Assembly (NCBI GenBank): GCA_024734555.1
Contig: JANPWX010000038.1
Coordinates: 3,921,586-3,985,585 of the forward strand
From: Trochalopteron elliotii
Taxonomy: Eukaryota; Chordata; Aves; Passeriformes; Leiothrichidae
DNA length: 64,000 nucleotides
Direction: 5' to 3'
Of the stretch, positions 24,966 to 36,020 are shown piece after piece; positions within the stretch are counted from its first letter, which is position 1; each line of letters starts with the position of its first letter. The notes under the pieces are model-generated. The model worked only from the letters and a program-made list of their open reading frames with translations. It searched no databases and was not told where the DNA came from. A program made the position numbers and the translations under genes.

Positions 24966-25084
24966 GATGAGTCATACAGGGGGTCCTTGATGGCCCATTA
25001 AAGAGAGATAATTCCCTCTGGGAGTTATCTATGAGTCATGCAGCAGGCATTTGATGGGCCATTAACAGAAGACACCCCAGAGGG
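24966..25084. repeat. 64-bp imperfect tandem duplication inside the LTR
   Basis: 'atgagtcatacag' at about 24,967 and 'atgagtcatgcag' at about 25,031 begin two copies. Each is followed by 'ttgatggcccattaa' (24,987) or 'ttgatgggccattaa' (25,051), exactly 64 bases apart. Both then carry a variant of 'ccc(t/a)c/gaggga'. The second copy resembles the usual LTR text more closely. Confidence 0.75.
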
Positions 25085-25190
25085 AGGGGGACCTGGGAGA
25101 ACACTGCTTCAGCAATTGGATTCAACCGTTCATGAAGATGGTGATAGAATACTTTGTGCACATCCTATACTACAACCCAGGACACCTCCT

Positions 25191-25689
25191 TCTACTGTCC
25201 TACCAACATCCAGGCACAAGTAGACCAAATTCACCACATGGTGTTGTGTGTGAATAGAGATACAAGTACTGTAATTAATGGAGGGCCAGGTCAGAATTTT
25301 AGGGTGCAATTTTCATGTGTACACCCATTTCAACGCTCTATTCCTTCTCCTTCCAACCTAGCTAGTCAGTCCATTTTGATTCTGTTTTTTTCCACCGTCC
25401 AATTTTCTATCTTTTGTTTTGTGGTGTTGGACGTGACCAGAGCTCATGACAGGGTGAATTTATCTGTGATACACCAAGGTCCTATACACATCACTAAATT
25501 GCCAACCCAACAGAGAATGAGCTTACTGCTCCCCAGCCCTTGTATATCCCCACAGAAAAGGCATCAATGCAGCAAAAGGCATCACTACAGCAGGAATCAG
25601 GATTGGCCCTGAAGTTCCTGTGCAATTCTCAATTCCAAATGAAACACAGGCAAATTCCCACCAACTCTATTTGTGCATCAGAAATATGA
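25191..25689. other. unique DNA between LTR and CR1
   Basis: No retroviral internal sequence and no gene recognised. A frame of about 150 codons (25,154-25,612) has no domain and starts inside the LTR. Confidence 0.5.
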
Positions 25690-26061
25690 CATAAGATTGG
25701 AGGAATGGAATACCTCTTCTACGAAGAAAGGCTGAGAGGATTGGGTTTATCCAGTCTGAAGAAGAGAAGGCTCTGGGGAGACCATGGAGCAGCCTTCCAG
25801 AATGAAAAGGGAGCCTGCAAAAAAAGATGGAACCAAACTTAAGATAGGACAAAGGGTTTTAAACTAAAAAAGGGTTGATTTAGATTATGACAACGAGGGT
25901 TGTGAGACACTAGTACAGGTGCCTCAGAGAGATGTCCCATCTCACTCAAGGTCAGGTTGGATGGGGCTCTGAGCAACCAGTTCTAGTTGAAGATTTCCCT
26001 GCTCATTGCAGGGAGGTTGTACTAGATGACTTTTAAGAGCCCCTTCCAACAATCCTATGAA
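25690..26061 (+). mobile_element. CR1 LINE 3' end, plus strand
   Basis: The segment starts in the ORF2 C-terminal region ('gaatacctcttctacgaagaaaggctgagagg', compare 'LEHLSYEERLRGL'). It then passes through 'ctgaagaagagaaggctctggggagacc' (the 'LEKRRLRGD' block) and ends in '..gaggttgtactagatgacttttaagagccccttccaacaatcctatgaata'. That final block is the diagnostic avian CR1 3' tail. The copy is 5' truncated and its frame is broken. Confidence 0.9.
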
Positions 26062-27514
26062 TACAATAAATTTTTATTCATTTGTAAACAGATGTAGCCA
26101 TTGTCTTTTATTAAAATAAATAAATGCAAGCAGTGACTCAGCACATACAGAAGGAATCTAATATCACCACAGTTAAGTAGAAAATGTCCTGTCATTATAA
26201 ACCTGATCTTGTCTCCCTATCACTATTTAGCTTTGCAACAGTTAAATCTGTCTTCTTAAATTTTCATAGGCTAGATTTGATGATAATGTGTAATATTGCT
26301 GGAAAGTTTGGAGGTAAATGGGATAAGATATTTAGGTGAGGCAGCACTTCCACTACTTCCTCTCTTTTCCTTGGCCATCTTCAGATGCATTAGCATGCTG
26401 TGAAGAACCACCATTTTCCCTTTCTCCTGGAGCACCTAGTACCTCTCCCAAGGAAAACAAGCTGGTCCCACGCTCTGCAAAGAGCTTATTACTTGGCCCA
26501 TGCTTAGCAGCCTCTGTTCAGGACAAGCACCTTATGAAACAGAAACATTATTTAGATGCAGGGACAGGCATTCATTAGCTAAGAGGTCAGCAGCCTCTCC
26601 AAATCTCAACAGCCCAAATCCACGCACAGCTTCAGAGGGTGAAGTTGGTGTGGGTGGAACAGGAGGGCAAAAGCCAAATGCAGAGAGGAAGCAGACCCAT
26701 CGAGGGGTGCAACTCAGCTCCCTCTCCTGTGTGTACAGAGCAACAGGATCCTCTTATCTCTTCCAGCTTTGGATAAGCTTGAGCTCAGATTTCTATTGTT
26801 GCAGGTCTTGCCCTTGTTTTCTGCTTCGGAGTGCAATAAAGCACAATGTTCTACGACTTTGTAAGCATTTTAAATTACTTCACATATGGTTTTGAATGTT
26901 TGACAGATTTATACTAAATATAAATGGTTTTTATGAAATAACTGTGTGAAAGTGTTTCTTTGCAAATCACTGTGTCAGCTGTGAGCAGAACTTAAACCCA
27001 GGGCTTAAATATACCAATCATAGCTTCAATTTTGCATTAGGCTGTCTGAAAAGCCTCTGGGAAATAAAAAACAAACCCACAAACATTTCAGCTTATGGTG
27101 CACCAAGGGGTTAAGCTGAAGGACAAGAACAGAAATATAATTTTAATTGTGCATATTTTTCCTAGTTACTCCAGTAGTTTCTGCCTCATAAATTCTCATG
27201 ACAATTGCGTGGTGCTGAACTTTTCTGCTGGGAATCCCAAAGGAAAGGCTTAACCCTTTTACTTTCTTGAAGTTTTCTAATTAATTCTATTCCTTTCAGG
27301 GAGAGGAGGCAGCTTACCCAAATGACCAGTCCCAAAACAAACACTGACGTAGGTACTGTACTGTACTGTATGTGCTTTGCACTTTCAATTTGCCTGCCTG
27401 GGTCACCAAGGAATAGGCAAACTCATTCAGGTAAAATTAGAATTGACACAAACCTTACTATTTAAATAGGTTTTTTGAAACACGGGGGCCTATTAACCAT
27501 TGCTTTGTAGGGTG
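26062..27514. other. unique non-coding DNA
   Basis: AT-rich; no gene. It contains an (ACTGT)n microsatellite at 27.35 kb. Confidence 0.5.
27353..27370. repeat. (GTACT)n short tandem repeat
   Basis: Three and a half copies of a five-base unit (gtact). Confidence 0.85.
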
Positions 27515-27595
27515 AATCCAGGGGCTTGTGTTTAAGCTAATGTCCCACTGAAGTCACTATGGGAAGGGTGGAATTAGGCCCTGGGTACTTTGTTT
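27515..27595. repeat. possible old sauropsid repeat fragment
   Basis: 'cccactgaagtcactatggga' followed by 'ggaattaggccctggg' resembles the widespread sauropsid pattern 'cattgaagtcaatggg..attaggccct'. The match is short, so the call is tentative. Confidence 0.35.
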
Positions 27596-30500
27596 TCCCC
27601 AGCAGTGGCTGCCTGCTAATTGCAACTGTTGAATGCATGCATATTCATTACACCACGGAGCTTAGGAAGCTGCAGCTAATGTGCTGAATCAGACAGTAAA
27701 TCAGACTGATTAAGATACACTTTGGTTTAAAAGACACACTAATCACACAGCCTTATCTTAGGAGCTGACTTTCAAATCACAACACAAGGGATGTTGTAAG
27801 GAAGACAGGGACCTGAACAGGTGTTTAATGTCAACCTCGAGGAGCAGTGGGGCCCTGGGGGGATCCAGATGTCTCCTGCAGGACTGACAACCAGCACAGT
27901 CACTGCAGTGGGAGGACTGACATTGCTTCTTGCTGAACCCACGTGATCTCAGATTTCCCACAGCTCCTCCTGGCTTCTACCACACTCCAACAATGGCATA
28001 ATTCCACCCCCCCATTCCATAGGTAGAAAGTCTTGGGAGACTCCAGCAGAACCCCCAAGTGCAATCTTTGCAACCTAGGAGCTAACCCAGCCCAGTGTTT
28101 CTCACGCCTGTTATTTTAAACATTACTCCCTAGGGTTCTGGATGTGATAAATCTTTGCTTTGGGGTAAGATGGAGGGGGTCAGCTGGAAAATGCTTATCC
28201 CAATTGCAAAATAACTGCCTCAGAATATAAACAAGTAGTTGAATCTGCAAGCCATGCCCCATGTTCGGGAGCCTGGAGACCTTATGGTATGAGATTTTGG
28301 GAAGTGTGTCCAGGCACAAGTGTGCTGGGATCTATTTCTGCTCCTCTCATCCTTGTTCTGTGCTGTGGAAGACAACATACATGAAGGTGCCCTGCTGTAT
28401 GCACAGTGGGGCTCCTTTTCACCTTGATGCAGATTTCTTTACTTGGCTCTCAAATACACTGTGGGAGTAAATGCATTCCCAAGAGTTGACTGTGGAGAAT
28501 AATTGTGGATTCATTGTAGAGCACCTCTGCAATGATATCTGCTTTCAGTGTTAGCCATTTCATGTCTCTCTGTCCTATAGGAAAGGAGTTCTTCCTTACA
28601 CAAGGAATTCTGCATCTGCCTGGAAGCCAAGCGTGGGAGAAGAATGAGACCTCTATAAATGTTCTCAGTGAGTTGTTTGTTTTGTGATAAAGAGCATGCT
28701 ATGCTGATACCTTCAAGTCTTTAACATTCATGACTCACAATTTAAAGCCTGAAACATGTAGTGATGTTTGCTTCCAGATTTAACCTTCTGAAGCCCCTTT
28801 GCTTTTGCTTCAGATTCATTTAGCTTGACAGTTATGTAAATTCGAGCCATTGGACTGAAATTTCCATCCTGGTTTGAATGAGCAATGCCTCCCCTTCATG
28901 AAACCGCCATGTCTGAAAAGGTGCATGCACACAAAAAAAGGCACTCTCTGGTTTTGAAGTCTGCCAAGTGTTTGCAAACACATCTCATTTTTGTCTGGTT
29001 CACTCTCAGCCTTCTCTATACAGAAGTGAAAGACGTGGGAGGAAATCTTCCTCCCCACTTCATCTCTCTAGCTATGCCCCTCTCAGCAGCAACATACACA
29101 AAGGCACTGCAGTCTGTAAGGTGTGATTTGAAGGATGTGTTGGACTTGCCTATTCTGCTACAAATTTTGTGAGATCTGACAGCTCTGTTACCTTCCTTTG
29201 GCTCCCCATAACACAGATATCCAACACAGGAACATTTCTGCTGTGTTGGTGCAAAAAGACACACAAGCTATTGCAAATGGTGGCAAAGATAATTTCCAGG
29301 AGAGATCTCACCAGAACCCCAACAAATACTATGACTTAAACCCTAGGTCAAAGGATTCTGCATCGGGGGTGAACTTGTATCTCATTCTAAGCATCTAGTT
29401 TTCTGACACCAAACTCAACCCTTAGCCATCCTCTAAGCCTGCAAGCGTTCAGAGCTGTACCTTAGCATTTCAGTCCTGTGTTTAGCTAGTACTAAAGCTT
29501 CTGGAATACACTGTCTTCCATCTCCAAACAGCCACCATGCTCATTGCCTCTGCATTACTCACCTTCACTTGAATTACCCATAGAGTGAGGCTGGGAAGAC
29601 AGCAGAGACAAAAGAAACCGATGCAATACATTAGTCACCCTAATAATAATAATAACTGAGGAAAGAAGTGGTGAATTAGGAAGCAGAAGGGAGTAAATAT
29701 TTCAGCTGACGTTTGAATGCACACAACACAAGTTGGCATAGAGCTGAGAGAAGACGGATCTCTCACCAGCCAAATTTAGCTGTATGGCAGGTCAGAAGCT
29801 GAGCAAGACAGAGAAGTTAGCCTGGAGCAATCCACAGAGAGTTTTGAAAAGAAGAGTAACTTCTAAGCAAAACACAGCCTGAGTGGGCAGTGCTGTTGTG
29901 GTCAATCCCAAATTAGAAGAGAGCTCAGCATGGAGAAATATGATCATGCCTTAAAATAATACTGGCAAAAGTGCCAAAAAAATGGAAAACAGCACCGTTT
30001 GGCACATCTTTCAGCAGCTGTACAGCAGGCAAAAGGAACACTCAGAGAGGAATGACTATTGGAAACAATTCCTATGAGATGGAGTGGCAGAGTTGGACCC
30101 ACAAAGGGAAGGAAATCAGTAACTCTTATTTTCTGTGACCCTGCCTGTGGCACAAAGTAAGCAAAAGCCCAGGACAGGGTGGGGATAACAATGGTAAGTA
30201 AATCCAAAGGATGGCTGACTGTTGCAGCTGCCTCTCTTGATCACTGTGGCACTACAGAGGCTCTCTGTTCTAGCTCAAGGTACTGACCCAGTTGCTCAAG
30301 CTGCCATCTCTACCACCTACCTACCACCAGAGAGGATCACCCTCTTTTTCAACCACAATCTATTTTCCTGTGCCCACAGTTCCATCAACTGTTTTTTTCT
30401 TTAAAAGGCACCTTGAGGCTGATGTCCTGAACAGCCCCTCTTCCACAGGTCTCACACCTTGAATGGCAGTCAGAGCAGCAGGGACAAAAAGCACTACAAA

Positions 30501-32208
30501 AGGAGCATTCAAGAGAGGCAAAACAGATAAAGGACATCTTTTGTGCTTTCAAAGCCTCTCCTATCAAGTTCTGCAGGTTTCTAACAGTCACTGCCAGAAA
30601 AATTCACATGGCAGAGAAACTCTGCTCATCTCTTGCTTGGCAGCAGGCTCTGCCTCCAAAGCAGAATCTTGCACTTGCTTGTCTGTCTCCACTTTACAAT
30701 CTGATGTTGCTGCACAATGGATCACATTTAGGATACTATTATATTAAACCGTGTAACTTCACTGCCTTGTGCAAAGCATGTTACGTGTCTGTAAGGAGAA
30801 AATATATATCTCTTTAAGGCACCTAAAGAACATGGTATCAAACTGGCAAATGACACTTCCTTTCTAAGATGAAAACAAAAAAATGCTTCAGAGGAAATGG
30901 ATTTCAACATATAATTTTCAAAAGCAGATTTTATAGGCTGATGTAGCTAGACTGTGTTAGTAAGAAGATATCATCTTCAGCCCAGGGCAAGGGAAGAGGA
31001 AGCAGCAGCATGCTGCATAGGCAGACCTTTTGCCAAGAGCAGAGATTAACTAGCATGCAGATATACTTTATAAGGGTCCAAATGGATGTTGAGCCACGAA
31101 GAGAGACTGCAGTTAAGTGGAAATAAGCTTTGCTGAATACATGAAATGCCAAAGGATCTGCAGAGGAACTCTTAGCAGAAAGAGCCATTAATCACTGTAG
31201 CCAGCTGCATCCCATATACAGTGCTCACCTCGTGAACCTGAAAAATATTACTGTAATAAGAAAAAAGATGTCCTTCAAAAGCTTCTTCAGGTGCCCTGTG
31301 CAGAGACTGCAGTAACTCTTTAACAGATTATTTTCTGGCTGTATTTCTTAGTAGGCGGATTCCTCTGCTCCATTTCCAACAGCAACTGACATAACTAACA
31401 TCACTTTCATCTGTCGCAGTCACCTTCCCCTATCTTTTCCCTACAAAAAGAGCTCAGACAAGTGTGGGAATGGCAAGGGTGGGGGGGGAGCTGAGGGGGA
31501 AAGAAATGAATTGGATCATCCAGTTGTAAACTTTACCACCTCTCTCTCGCCTGCCACAGGTAGAGCTAAAATTCCCAAAGGCCTTTCATGAAGGGCAAAT
31601 ACCAAATGCCTTCTTTTTTCTCCAATTCTTTTGATGTGGCTGTGATCCTAATCAAACAGTGAAAAATAAAACCCCATGCATGGAAACAAGATCACCTCTG
31701 GGTTCAATCTGGCTTACATTTCCATCCCCTGGAGTTGAGTCAGCATCAGGCGTTCCAGCTGCTTAAAGAAGAAAAAGGTGAGCTGCAAGTATTACTCACA
31801 GGCGGAGGCAGCAGCAGGCAGGGACAAGTGAGTCAATCCTCAGATGGCCCCAAGAGTTCCCATCATCCTTTCTACATCAGCACATTTTAAAGTAGATCCA
31901 ACATGACCTTGTAAATTCCCCCCTACGTCACCACAGGGGCCTTGAGGACCTCCTCCTTTTTTACAATTCAGCTTTCATGTCTCTCCCTTTCTCATGCATA
32001 TTGCATTTTATAAGTCACTTGCCCTAAAAAAGGTATAAAAAGTTGCCTGAGTATGTCAAATTGCCTACAGAGAAGGGACTTTCCTAAGCAAGGGCTCTCC
32101 AGCTGGGACTATTCACATTAAATTGGAAGCTAACTCCTGAGGACACCAGGGCTGCTGCCTGGAACACCCATTTAATTTTCTAAAAATAAGTCGCTGTTAT
32201 TCATAGAA
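27596..32208. other. unique non-coding DNA, 4.6 kb
   Basis: No gene and no transposon tail seen. It includes a (TAA)5 run at 29,641-29,655 and a POU/homeobox-site-like patch near 27.63 kb. Frames under 100 codons occur on both strands without features. Confidence 0.5.
29641..29655. repeat. (TAA)5 microsatellite
   Basis: Five TAA units, perfect. Confidence 0.9.
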
Positions 32209-32670
32209 TACCAGATTGAAAGGGGACCTCAAGGATCATCTGGTCCAACCTTTCTTGGCAAAATGACGGTAGTAGCATGATCTAGATAAGATAGCTCAGC
32301 AACCTGTCCTGCCATATCTTAAAAGTGTCCAATGCTCAGGAATCCACCACTTCCCTGGGGAGTTTATTCCAATGGCTGACTGTTTTCATAATGAAGAATA
32401 TTCCTCTTGTGTCTAATCAGAACATTCTCAGAGGTTACTTATATCCTTTACCCCCCATCTTTTCTGTGTGACTCCTTGTAAAAATAGATTGTCCATCTTC
32501 TTTGTAGCCTTTATATGCTGAAACATGGTGACAAGGTCTCCCTAAGCCTTCTTTTGTCAAGACTGAAGAAACCCAGTTCTCTCAGCCTTTTCTCATATGT
32601 CAGGCTCTCCTCCATCTGGGTCATGTTTGTGACTTCTCCTCTTACACCCTGTCTAGGGAATCCAATTGCC
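32209..32670 (-). mobile_element. CR1 LINE 3' end, minus strand (left arm of nested pair)
   Basis: Opens with 'tcatagaataccagattgaaaggggacctcaaggatcatctggtccaacc', the reverse complement of a CR1 3' tail. It continues with 'cttaaaagtgtccaatgctcaggaatccaccacttccctggg', 'tcctcttgtgtctaatc', 'gtgactccttgtaaaaatag' and 'ggtctccctaagccttcttttgtcaagactgaa', text I recognise from an older CR1 subfamily (CR1-X-like). The last block is the antisense of the ORF2 C-terminus 'LEKRRLRGD'. It stops abruptly where a plus-strand CR1 begins. Confidence 0.88.
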
Positions 32671-32679
32671 TGATCACCA

Positions 32680-33594
32680 CTCTAAAGTGCCTGTGTGCAA
32701 ACACACAGAGCATGAGGAATAAGCAGAAGTAGAAATCTATGTGTGGTCACAGGGCCATGATCTCATTGCAATTACAGAGACACGGTGAGACAGCTCACAT
32801 GACTGGAGTGCTGTCATGGATGGCTATGTACTATTTAGAAAGGACAGGTCAACGAAGGGCAGTGGTAGAATTGCTCTTTATGTGAGAGAGCAACAGGAAT
32901 GTATTGACCTCCACCCTGAGCCAGATGAATGAGCTGAGGGTTTACAGGTAAGAATTAAGAGACAGGCTAATATGCTGTCATCACAGGGTGATGCTGCTGT
33001 GGGTGTTTACTGTAGGTCACCTGATCAGGAGAAGGAAGCTGATAAAGCTTTCTATGGACAGCTGAAAGTATCCTCAGGGTCACAGGCTCTGGTTCTCCTG
33101 AGGGACTTTAACCACACTAATACTTATTGGAGAGACAAAATGACCTGGCACAGATAGTCCAGGAACTTCCTGCAGATCATTGATGAAAACATTTTGATGC
33201 AAGTGGTGGAGGAGCCAACAATAAGGGTGTGTTATTGGACCTTGTACTAAAAAATCAGGAGGAACTGGTTGAAGATGTGAATCTTGGGGGCAACCTTGGC
33301 TGTAGTGACCATGAGATGGTGGAAATCAGGATCCTGCATGGAGCAGTAAGCAGGACTAGAACCCTAAACTTCCAGAAAGCCAACTTAGGCCTCCTCAAAG
33401 ACCTACTTATAGGAATCCCATGGGTTAGGGCTCTAGAAGAGAAGGGGGTCCAAGAGAGATCATCAATATTCAAGCATCATTTCCTCCATGCTCAAGACCA
33501 GTGCATCCCTATATGCAAGAAATCAGGCAAAGGGGGCAGGACACTTGCATGGTTGAGCAGGGAGCTTCTAGTAAATCACAAATGGAAGAAATAA
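32680..33594 (+). pseudogene. CR1 ORF2 endonuclease domain remnant
   Basis: This is the nuclease that would nick target DNA to start reverse transcription. Visible blocks are LKCLCANTQSMRNKQ at the start, GHDLIAITET (about 32,753-32,785), VLLRDFNHTN (33,092-33,121, where the usual Gly before the catalytic Asp is Arg) and GCSDHEMVE (33,298-33,324). The last block includes the catalytic Ser-Asp-His triplet, still intact. Stops follow 'MRNKQK' and 'DPEPDE', and there are frame changes between 32,950 and 33,229. No product of full length can be made. Confidence 0.85.
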
Positions 33595-34955
33595 ATTTAT
33601 GGAATGTGGAAAAAGGGAAAAAACACATGGGAGGGCTAGAAGAACATCAGAGTATGAGAGGATGTGATGTGGAAGGCCAAAGCCCACTTGGAACTGAGTC
33701 TGGCAAGGCATATCAAGGACAACGAAAAGGGCTTTTACAAGTGCGTGAACAGCAGAAAGAAGATTGGGAAAATATGAGGCCACTGCTGAATCAGATGTGT
33801 GTCCTGGTGATGGAAGACACAGATAAAGCAGAATTACCAAATGCCTTCTTTTCATCAGTTTTACTGCTGGTGTCAGCCCTGAAGAATCTCAGACCTTTGG
33901 AGGAAAAGAAGACTGGAGAAAGGAAGACTTACCCTTGGTTGTAGAGGGCTAGAGATTGGCTAGACAGATTTAACAATCATAAATCTGTGGGCCCTGATGG
34001 GATACACCTATGGGTGCTGAGGGAGATGTTGTCAAGCCAGTCTCCATTATCTTTGAAAAATCATGGAGCACAAGAGAGATACCTGATGACTTGAGGAAAG
34101 ACGGTGTTACTCATGTCTTCAAAAAGATAGATGACCCAGGAAAATACTGGCCAGTCAGACCCTTGGAAATGTGATGAAACAGATTATTCTGGAGGTTGTC
34201 ACCAAGCATGTAAAAGAAAGTCATAAGAAGTAGTCAGCATGGATTCACCATGGGGCAATCATGCTTGACCAATCTGATAACCCTCTATGATGGCATGGCA
34301 GGAAGGGTTAATCGAGGGAGAGCAGAAGATATTATCTACCTCAACTTCAGCAAGGCTTTTGACACTGTTTCCTGTAACATCTCTGCAGGTAAGCTCAGGA
34401 AATGTCTGTTAAATGAACGGACAGTGAGGTGGATCAAGAATGGCTGAACAGCAGGGCTCAGAGGTCATGATCAGAAAAGCAGAATCCAGTTGGAGGCCTG
34501 TAGTCACTGGCATTCCCCAGGGATCAATCCTGGGTCCAGCCTTATTCATTGTTTTTATCAACAACTTGGACAAAGGGATAGAATGTACCCTGAGCATGTT
34601 TGCTGATGGTACAAAACTAGGGGAAGTGGCTGATACACCTGAAGGCTGAGCTGCCATTTACAGGCTGGAGAACTGGGCAGAGACAAACCTAATGAGGTTC
34701 AACCAGGCTGAACAGATCCTTTGCAGATCCTTTTCCTCCCCAGGGTCCTGCGCCTGGGAAGGAATAACCCCAACTCCCAGCACAGGATTGGGTGTGACCT
34801 GCTGGAGAGCAGCTCTGCAGAGAAGACCTGGAAGTCTTGGGTGACAAGATGACAATATGCCAGCAGTGGCCTGGTGGCCAAGGAGGGTCAGGGGGATCCT
34901 GGGGTGCATTGGGAAGAGTGTGGCCAGCAGGTCAAGGGAGGTGATCCTGCCCCTC
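33595..34955 (+). pseudogene. CR1 ORF2 connector and reverse transcriptase remnant
   Basis: The connector reads '..PLLNQMCVLVMEDTDKAELPNAFFSSV' in pieces (33,780-33,860). Reverse transcriptase blocks follow: LNFSKAFDTVS at 34,340-34,372 with the first catalytic Asp kept, IPQGSILGPALF at 34,512-34,547, and the active-site block MFADGTKLG at 34,596-34,622, where FADD has become FADG. A one-base loss near 34,438 ('aagaatggctg' where the family has 'aagaactggctg') shifts the frame just after 'RWIKN'. Family knowledge says both Asp residues of FADD are needed, so the copy could not function even with the frame intact. Confidence 0.88.
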
Positions 34956-35350
34956 TACTCATCCCTAGTGAGGCCACATCTGGAGTGCTGTGTCCAGTTC
35001 TGGGATCCTCAGCACAAGACAAGGAAGTAATGGAGAGGTTCCAGTGAAGGCCCCAGAGCTGATGAAAGGTCTGCAGTATCTCTTTAATGAAGTGAGACTG
35101 AAGGAGCTGGGGATGTTTAATCTGGACAAGAGAAGGCTGAGAGGGGATCTCATTAATACATATAAATATCTCGAAGGTGGGTGTCAAGAGAATGGTGACA
35201 GACTTTTTTCAATGGTGCCCAGAGCCAGGATGAGGAACAATAGCCATAAATTAAAACTTTGCTGCAGAGCACTGAAACAGGCTGCCCAGGGAGGTTATGG
35301 AATCTTCCTTTCTGGAGACATTCCAAACCCACCTGGACACATTCCTGTGT
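34956..35350 (+). pseudogene. CR1 ORF2 C-terminal region remnant
   Basis: The frames read the C-terminal text of ORF2: 'tgaggccacatctggagtgctgtgtccagttctggg' ([12 protein letters not shown]), a degraded '..EEVPVKAPELMKGLQYL', then VRLKELGMFNLDKRRLRGDL (35,090-35,149) and 'YLEGGCQENGDRLFS'. Frameshifts separate these blocks. Together they join the reverse transcriptase to the 3' tail in one element. Confidence 0.85.
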
Positions 35351-35443
35351 AGCCTGCTCTATCTGACCCTGCCTTGGCAGGGGGTTGGACTGGATGATCT
35401 CCAGAGGTCCCTTCCAATCATAACAGTTCTGTGATTTTGTGAT
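35351..35443 (+). repeat. CR1 3' tail with short tandem units
   Basis: 'gggttggactggatgatctcc' and 'aggtcccttccaa' are followed by two or three diverged copies of an 8-base 'attctgtg' unit. This tail is the recognition end used by the CR1 reverse transcriptase. Confidence 0.9.
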
Positions 35444-36020
35444 TCATTTGATGACTTTCCCAGGGACTCCAGTAAGACTGATGAACCTATAAATACCCGG
35501 ATCTTCCTTTACAATTATCTGGTAGATGGGGGTGATACCAGCTTTCTTCCCATCTTCTGGGATAACCCCAGTCTCCAGATTTCTCAAGGATTATGGAGAG
35601 TGACATTGCAATGATGTCAACCAGCCCTCTGGCTGGATAACACCCTTGGATGGATAACATCAGGGCCCAACAAATTCCTGTTCACACAACAAATCTTCTT
35701 TTACTGAGGGTATGTCTGTGTATACATCAACCTGGATTTTTGTTATCAAAAAAATAGTGCTCCTAAAGCCAGAGATGGAGAATGTGTTGAGAACATTTTC
35801 AGCATTTTTGGGAACTAATTCACCTGTCTTGTTTGACAGCAGGCCAATAATTTCCTTCTGCTTCTCCTTTATGTACCTTAAGAACTCATTCTTGTAGGTT
35901 CTAACACCTCTGGCCAATTGCAAGTGAAAAGGAGCTTTTCCTTTTCTAAGTGCATCTCTGCATGTCTTGGCAATGCCCTTAGAATTCTCAACTACAACTA
36001 CTTTATGACTGACTTTCATG
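35444..36020 (-). mobile_element. CR1 ORF2 segment, minus strand (right arm of nested pair)
   Basis: On the minus strand the frame at 36,019-35,660 reads '..KGKAPFHLQLARGV' and 'YKNEFLRYIKEKQKEIIGLL', matching the CR1 connector 'LELNLARDVKNNKKGFFRYI..'. It continues as 'NKTGELVPKNAENVLNTF' (compare 'LLNEAGELVTEDAEKAELLNAFF'), then 'HPRVLSSQ', 'ATSLSIILEKS' and finally 'SLTGVPGKVI' at about 35,450. The text stops exactly where the plus-strand CR1 tail ends. In family order this piece lies upstream of the 32.2-32.7 kb piece on the same strand. Confidence 0.82.

Larger units (their letters stand above)
24639..25190 (-). mobile_element. solo LTR of an avian endogenous retrovirus, minus orientation
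   Basis: The segment opens with TGTAGTGGTTTGAAAGC, followed by 'aagtcagaaatacaatttaat' and an A-rich stretch, then 'ctctgggaatccagtgggtaag' and 'cctccccctgggcggagcatctc..caatgggatgatga'. I associate this succession with LTRs common in songbird genomes, probably of the ERVL/class III kind, inserted backwards. The TG start is clear. The right edge near '..acaacccaggaca' is tentative, and no convincing target-site duplication is visible. No gag, pol or env remains are visible in the following 500 bases, so this looks like a solo LTR. Confidence 0.6.
32680..35443 (+). mobile_element. 2.76-kb CR1 LINE with most of ORF2 and 3' tail, plus strand
   Basis: This is a 5'-truncated non-LTR retrotransposon covering the apurinic-type endonuclease, the connector, the reverse transcriptase and a 3' tail that ends '..ggttggactggatgatctccagaggtcccttccaatcataacag' plus tandem 'ttctgtgatt' units. 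CR1 moves by target-primed reverse transcription, which explains the missing 5' end. All protein domains are in the expected order on one strand. Several frameshifts and stops show that it is dead. Its tail differs from that of the minus-strand copy around it, so the two belong to different CR1 subfamilies. The left edge is placed at the first endonuclease codons ('LKCLCANTQSMRNKQ') and could lie about 20 bases further left. Confidence 0.92.

Noticed and set aside
25191..25689. Retroviral internal region next to the LTR
   Set aside because: No gag, protease or polymerase text is visible in any frame, and a plus-strand CR1 tail follows. The LTR is most simply a solo copy.
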